From: CAYYAQ01 sp964469555 | GTDB taxonomy: Bacteria; Planctomycetota; UBA1135; UBA2386 | Assembly: GCA_964469555.1 (NCBI GenBank) | Contig: CAYYAQ010000206.1 | Span: forward strand, 1-8,179 | Direction: 5' to 3' | DNA length: 8,179 bases | In this document: positions 5,456 to 8,179 of the stretch, in pieces | Layout: every line of letters begins with the position of its first letter | Numbering within the stretch: the first letter of the stretch is position 1 | The notes under the pieces: model-generated | The model's database searches: none | Told to the model about the DNA's origin: nothing | What the model saw: the letters and a program-made list of their open reading frames with translations, nothing else | Made by a program: the position numbers and the translations under genes

Positions 5456-7879
5456 CTATCGGTGCCATTCTGGAGCGAAGAAGTTGATGGCCTCTTCGAA
5501 CGTTGGCTTGCGACGGAAATCAGCTGGATCATACGAGGGTTTCTTCGGATCCGGTTTGACCCATCGCGCATGGTGCCGGCCGTAGTACGTGCCGTAGAAC
5601 TGATAGTTCGTGTCCACCCAACGACAGAGAATCATCAACTCCGTTCCCGTGACCATCTGGGAATGGTCGTGCTCGGTATTCTTGGGATGCGCGGAGCGGG
5701 TCAACATGTCGATCATGGTGCTCTCGGCACAACCCAGGCTCCGGGGAGCGAGGACCCCGCCGTTGTAGTTACCCTGGTCCCCCCGGCGGAATGATGTGAA
5801 CTCGGAAATGAGTGGGCCGGCCAGTTCCTTCCGGGCGAGCTCCTCATAGGAAGTGTTGTAGTGGGCGGTGACTTCACCGGTCAGCTTCAGCCCTCCTGCA
5901 GGTTCGGCCTTGCCGTGACACGAGACGCATTTGGCATTGAAGATCGGTTGAATATCCGTGGGGTAATGAATGACCTGTTCCGCGCGACCGTCTCCGCCAT
6001 TCTCGACGAGATCGCAGGGTTGCGATTGGGGTTTGCTCGGTGCCCGGGTCAGCGCGAGTGGCGTCACCGCACCGATCGGAGATGGGGCACGGTTGGCTCG
6101 CCCGTGACAGCCGGTGCAGGAGCGTGTCTCTCCCGGCCGGTAGTTCACGTAGGTCCTCTCTCGCTGGATCTCCCTGAAGTTCTCGTCCAGGGCCTGGAGG
6201 AAGATGCCACGATTCGCCGGCACCAGGAAGTGGGCCGAGCCGTCCTTCTCCACCGGCACGACACCCCACTGTACCCGTGGCCACAGCGCCGCCTTCCAAC
6301 TGGAGCTGCTCACCGAGGTGCCCCAGCGTCTCCCGGTGTCCCAGTAACGCGGCAGCGTCTCGTTGATTCGCAACCACTTGATTTCCCCCGGTCGAACACC
6401 CTTCATGCCCTCGTGGATATTCGTGAGGACGCAGAGTGCCTGATTGTTGGCTGCGTATTCGGGATTCCTTGGGGGCCGGATCGTGGGCGGGACGCGTCGC
6501 GCGACCAGTGGCACGGGATGCCAGCAGGAGAGTTCGTCGTCCTGGTGAACGAGACGGTGTTTGCCTTCGATATCGATGAGATAGAGCGAATAGGCATCGG
6601 CAACGTTCTTGTAGTGATGGGAGGTGTCGGCTTTGTAGGACACAAGAAACTCACGGTCACTTACCGGATAGGGATGGGTGTACAGGTGCCCCTGGCGTCC
6701 GTTCCGATCGTGCACGTACCGGCCTTCCTTGGTTCGGAAATGCCAGCCGGGTTCCGTCCGCCGTTCTATGAATACCTGCGGGGTGATGTTCGTGACCGCA
6801 TATCGGTCATCCCATTGGACGTAGTCCGTCTCGTCGGGATCCGGGCCGCGTACCCGTGTATTCTTGCTGCTGTCGATCAGCATGATCGCTCCGAGGCACC
6901 CTCCTTGCGGAAAGTGACACGTGCCCACACAGACCAGGCGATGGACGCTGCCGGGAATGGGCTGCGGGTACATGTAGACTGTCGTCGTGTCGTCGGCCCC
7001 GCCGTAGATCTCCTCGGGTTGGGCCCCGTCGGGATTCATGGACCTGATGGTTTTGGCGACACGAGCGCCCTTGTCGATGTACTCCCACCGGTGATACATG
7101 ACGCGGCCGTCATCGAGAACGACTGGGCAGAACTCACTGACCGGACTGCGTGTGAGCTGTTCGATATTGGTGCCGTCCGCATCCATTCGATGGAGACCTG
7201 GAGCGACGAGAGCGGCCGACCCGCCGCAGAGAATGGTGTGCTCACAACGCGTCGAGGAGAACACGATCTTGCCGTCCGGGAGATAGCACGGATGGATGTC
7301 ATCGGTGTGCCAGGGCTTGCCCCACCGTGCGACCTTCTTCGCTTCGTCCTCGGGCGGGAACGATATCTGCCGCAGGCCCTTGCCGTCGGTGCCCACCTCC
7401 CAGATCCGAAAACCGGAGCGCGGGTCCTGGCGAAAATCGAAGATGATCTTCTCAGCATCGAAGGACAGAGAGATTTTGCCGATGAAGCCTCGACCGCCAG
7501 GCATGTCAGCGGCCGTTACGACTGCTCGCTCCGACTGTGTGCGAACGTTGTAGACATAGATGCCGTTGGCGGGGAGAAACCGGTCGGGACTGGTACCGTT
7601 GTTTATGTCCGTGTAGTAGTGATCGGAGGAGTAGGGTTTGCGTTTGACGAATACGAGTTCCTCGAAACCCAGCTTGTCTGGATCGATCGGCGCCCGTGCC
7701 GGAGCCGGGCCGACCGCCGGCGATCCGGTGACTTCGGCCCCGGGGGCAGCATCGTTCGACGCCGGGCCGTTGCCGATCATCGCGCACGTCACCGATCCGA
7801 GCAGGACGAGAGCTGAAACCACGGTCGACGTTCGTGGAGAGACGGGTACCAGATACTTCTTGCTGCGAGTACTGCGCAT
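5456..7879 (-). CDS. HzsA-related dihaem c-type cytochrome with beta-propeller
   Basis: An 807-residue exported protein. Residues 1-33 form a signal peptide with a basic N-region (RSTRSKK) and core STVVSALVLLGSVTCAM; a low-complexity Ala/Pro/Gly linker follows to about 65. Residues 70-500 form a TolB/WD-like beta-propeller with blade motifs such as HPCYLPDGKIVFSSTR (196-211), LHRMDADGTNIEQLT (229-243) and LDDGRVMYHRWEY (255-267). A middle domain has PVEKDGSAHFLVPANRGIFL (542-561) and the haem site CTGCH (588-592). The C-terminal domain has a second haem site CVSCH (651-655) in YPTDIQPIFNAKCVSCHG and ends near WVDTNYQFYGTYYG. This is the domain order of hydrazine synthase alpha subunit, and its length is close to HzsA. 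Such relatives are common in non-anammox Planctomycetota and their function is unknown. I see no HzsB/HzsC partner here, so hydrazine synthesis should not be inferred. It is first in the minus-strand cluster. Confidence 0.88.
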   Translation of the reverse strand: MRSTRSKKYLVPVSPRTSTVVSALVLLGSVTCAMIGNGPASNDAAPGAEVTGSPAVGPAPARAPIDPDKLGFEELVFVKRKPYSSDHYYTDINNGTSPDRFLPANGIYVYNVRTQSERAVVTAADMPGGRGFIGKISLSFDAEKIIFDFRQDPRSGFRIWEVGTDGKGLRQISFPPEDEAKKVARWGKPWHTDDIHPCYLPDGKIVFSSTRCEHTILCGGSAALVAPGLHRMDADGTNIEQLTRSPVSEFCPVVLDDGRVMYHRWEYIDKGARVAKTIRSMNPDGAQPEEIYGGADDTTTVYMYPQPIPGSVHRLVCVGTCHFPQGGCLGAIMLIDSSKNTRVRGPDPDETDYVQWDDRYAVTNITPQVFIERRTEPGWHFRTKEGRYVHDRNGRQGHLYTHPYPVSDREFLVSYKADTSHHYKNVADAYSLYLIDIEGKHRLVHQDDELSCWHPVPLVARRVPPTIRPPRNPEYAANNQALCVLTNIHEGMKGVRPGEIKWLRINETLPRYWDTGRRWGTSVSSSSWKAALWPRVQWGVVPVEKDGSAHFLVPANRGIFLQALDENFREIQRERTYVNYRPGETRSCTGCHGRANRAPSPIGAVTPLALTRAPSKPQSQPCDLVENGGDGRAEQVIHYPTDIQPIFNAKCVSCHGKAEPAGGLKLTGEVTAHYNTSYEELARKELAGPLISEFTSFRRGDQGNYNGGVLAPRSLGCAESTMIDMLTRSAHPKNTEHDHSQMVTGTELMILCRWVDTNYQFYGTYYGRHHARWVKPDPKKPSYDPADFRRKPTFEEAINFFAPEWHR

Positions 7880-7919
7880 CGTTGTTGGCCGGTAGGAGGA
7901 TTCGATCCCGCGTTGTTGG
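7880..7919. repeat. Nine-base direct repeat CGTTGTTGG
   Basis: CGTTGTTGG occurs at 7880-7888 and again at 7911-7919, 31 bases apart start to start (three helical turns). It lies directly upstream of the HzsA-like start codon. The spacing on one face of the helix would suit a regulator binding site in tandem, but two copies of nine bases can also be chance. Confidence 0.25.
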
Positions 7920-8026
7920 GTTCGAGTCTATCGATGGAGCGCGCGAACAGGGCGGCGGAAAGTGCTCCGCCATGGGGGGGTGAGCGTGAAGCCCGGGTTG
8001 GAGAATCTGTCGACTGTCCCGACGGT
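7880..8026 (-). other. Upstream region of the HzsA-like gene, no gene seen
   Basis: This 147-base stretch should carry the promoter of the minus-strand cluster, but I find no convincing -35/-10 pair. Immediately before the ATG, the minus strand reads TCCTCC rather than GGAGG, so no Shine-Dalgarno is present. A seven-G tract on the plus strand (7974-7980) is the only homopolymer of note. A plus-strand frame from 7913 lacks the codon bias of the other genes and is not called. Confidence 0.4.
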
Positions 8027-8179
8027 TCAGCCCACGAGCAGCACCGGAGCGTCCGCGTCCGGGCAAGGCCCTACGTTGACGTGAGCATGAGGTAGTGCGA
8101 GATCCCGTCGTGCGGAGCCAACGCCCGTCTCGATCGCGCGCTGCTTCTTGTAGCCGTTGCGGGCCACGAGGCGGTGGCC
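8027..8179 (-). pseudogene. Possible transposase fragment at the right edge
   Basis: A frame open from the right edge to TGA 8027-8029 encodes 50 residues. The first twenty, including RLVARNGYKKQRAIETGVG, resemble the N-terminal region of IS256/Mutator-like transposases, where an R-N-G-Y segment is followed by a T-G-x-G turn. The rest (ARRDLALPHAHVNV onward) does not continue the expected sequence and the frame stops soon, so this could be a decayed or frameshifted copy whose other part lies outside the window. It could equally be the end of an unrelated gene. No terminal inverted repeat or target duplication can be identified. Confidence 0.3.

Noticed and set aside
4480..5487. A 335-codon plus-strand frame opposite the beta-helix gene
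   Set aside because: No domain or signal peptide; an antisense shadow of a well-supported gene.
5422..5571. A 50-residue N-terminal extension of the beta-helix protein from ATG 5571
   Set aside because: It would overlap the HzsA-like gene by over 100 bases and bury the lipoprotein signal, whose Met (5421) sits just before the lipobox.
5861..7816. A 651-codon plus-strand open frame opposite the HzsA-like gene
   Set aside because: An antisense shadow in GC-rich DNA. The minus-strand protein has haem motifs, a signal peptide and propeller motifs throughout.
7895..7930. T-arm-like words (GATTCGATCC, GGTTCGAGTC) suggesting a tRNA or attachment site
   Set aside because: No matching acceptor stem, anticodon arm or CCA end could be found on either strand at the right distance.
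7913..8095. A 60-codon plus-strand frame with GGAGGA upstream
   Set aside because: Weak codon bias, TTG start, no recognisable sequence, and overlap with the opposite-strand edge fragment; the ribosome-site match is likely chance.

Overview
This is a GC-rich, densely coded bacterial window. The HzsA-related dihaem cytochrome, the right-handed beta-helix lipoprotein and several predicted exported proteins of unusual type suggest a member of the Planctomycetota or a related PVC-type lineage. That assignment is inferred from gene content; no rRNA or other marker is present.

Layout: The left edge (2-244, +) holds the C-terminus of a vitamin-B12-dependent methionine synthase activation-domain protein. 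After a 245-base gap comes a predicted exported class I SAM-dependent methyltransferase (490-1242, +). It is followed by a strong hairpin (1247-1269) and a small predicted membrane protein (1296-1502, +). The strand then switches. Three convergent genes fill 1526-7879 on the minus strand, read right to left: an 807-residue HzsA-related protein with two CxxCH haem motifs (5456-7879), a 631-residue right-handed beta-helix lipoprotein (3526-5421), and a 611-residue exported protein with a divergent CAP/SCP domain (1526-3361). The right edge (8027-8179, -) carries a short open stretch that looks like a piece of transposase.

How they may work together: The HzsA-like gene and the beta-helix gene are 34 bases apart and probably co-transcribed. 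The CAP-like gene lies 164 bases further downstream and has its own promoter candidate. All three minus-strand products, and the methyltransferase, carry export signals, so the window is dominated by cell-envelope or extracytoplasmic proteins. A shared pathway cannot be proved from the sequence. The left-edge corrinoid-reactivation-type protein belongs to one-carbon/B12 metabolism and probably ends a separate transcription unit. I see no CRISPR array, tRNA, rRNA or complete mobile element.
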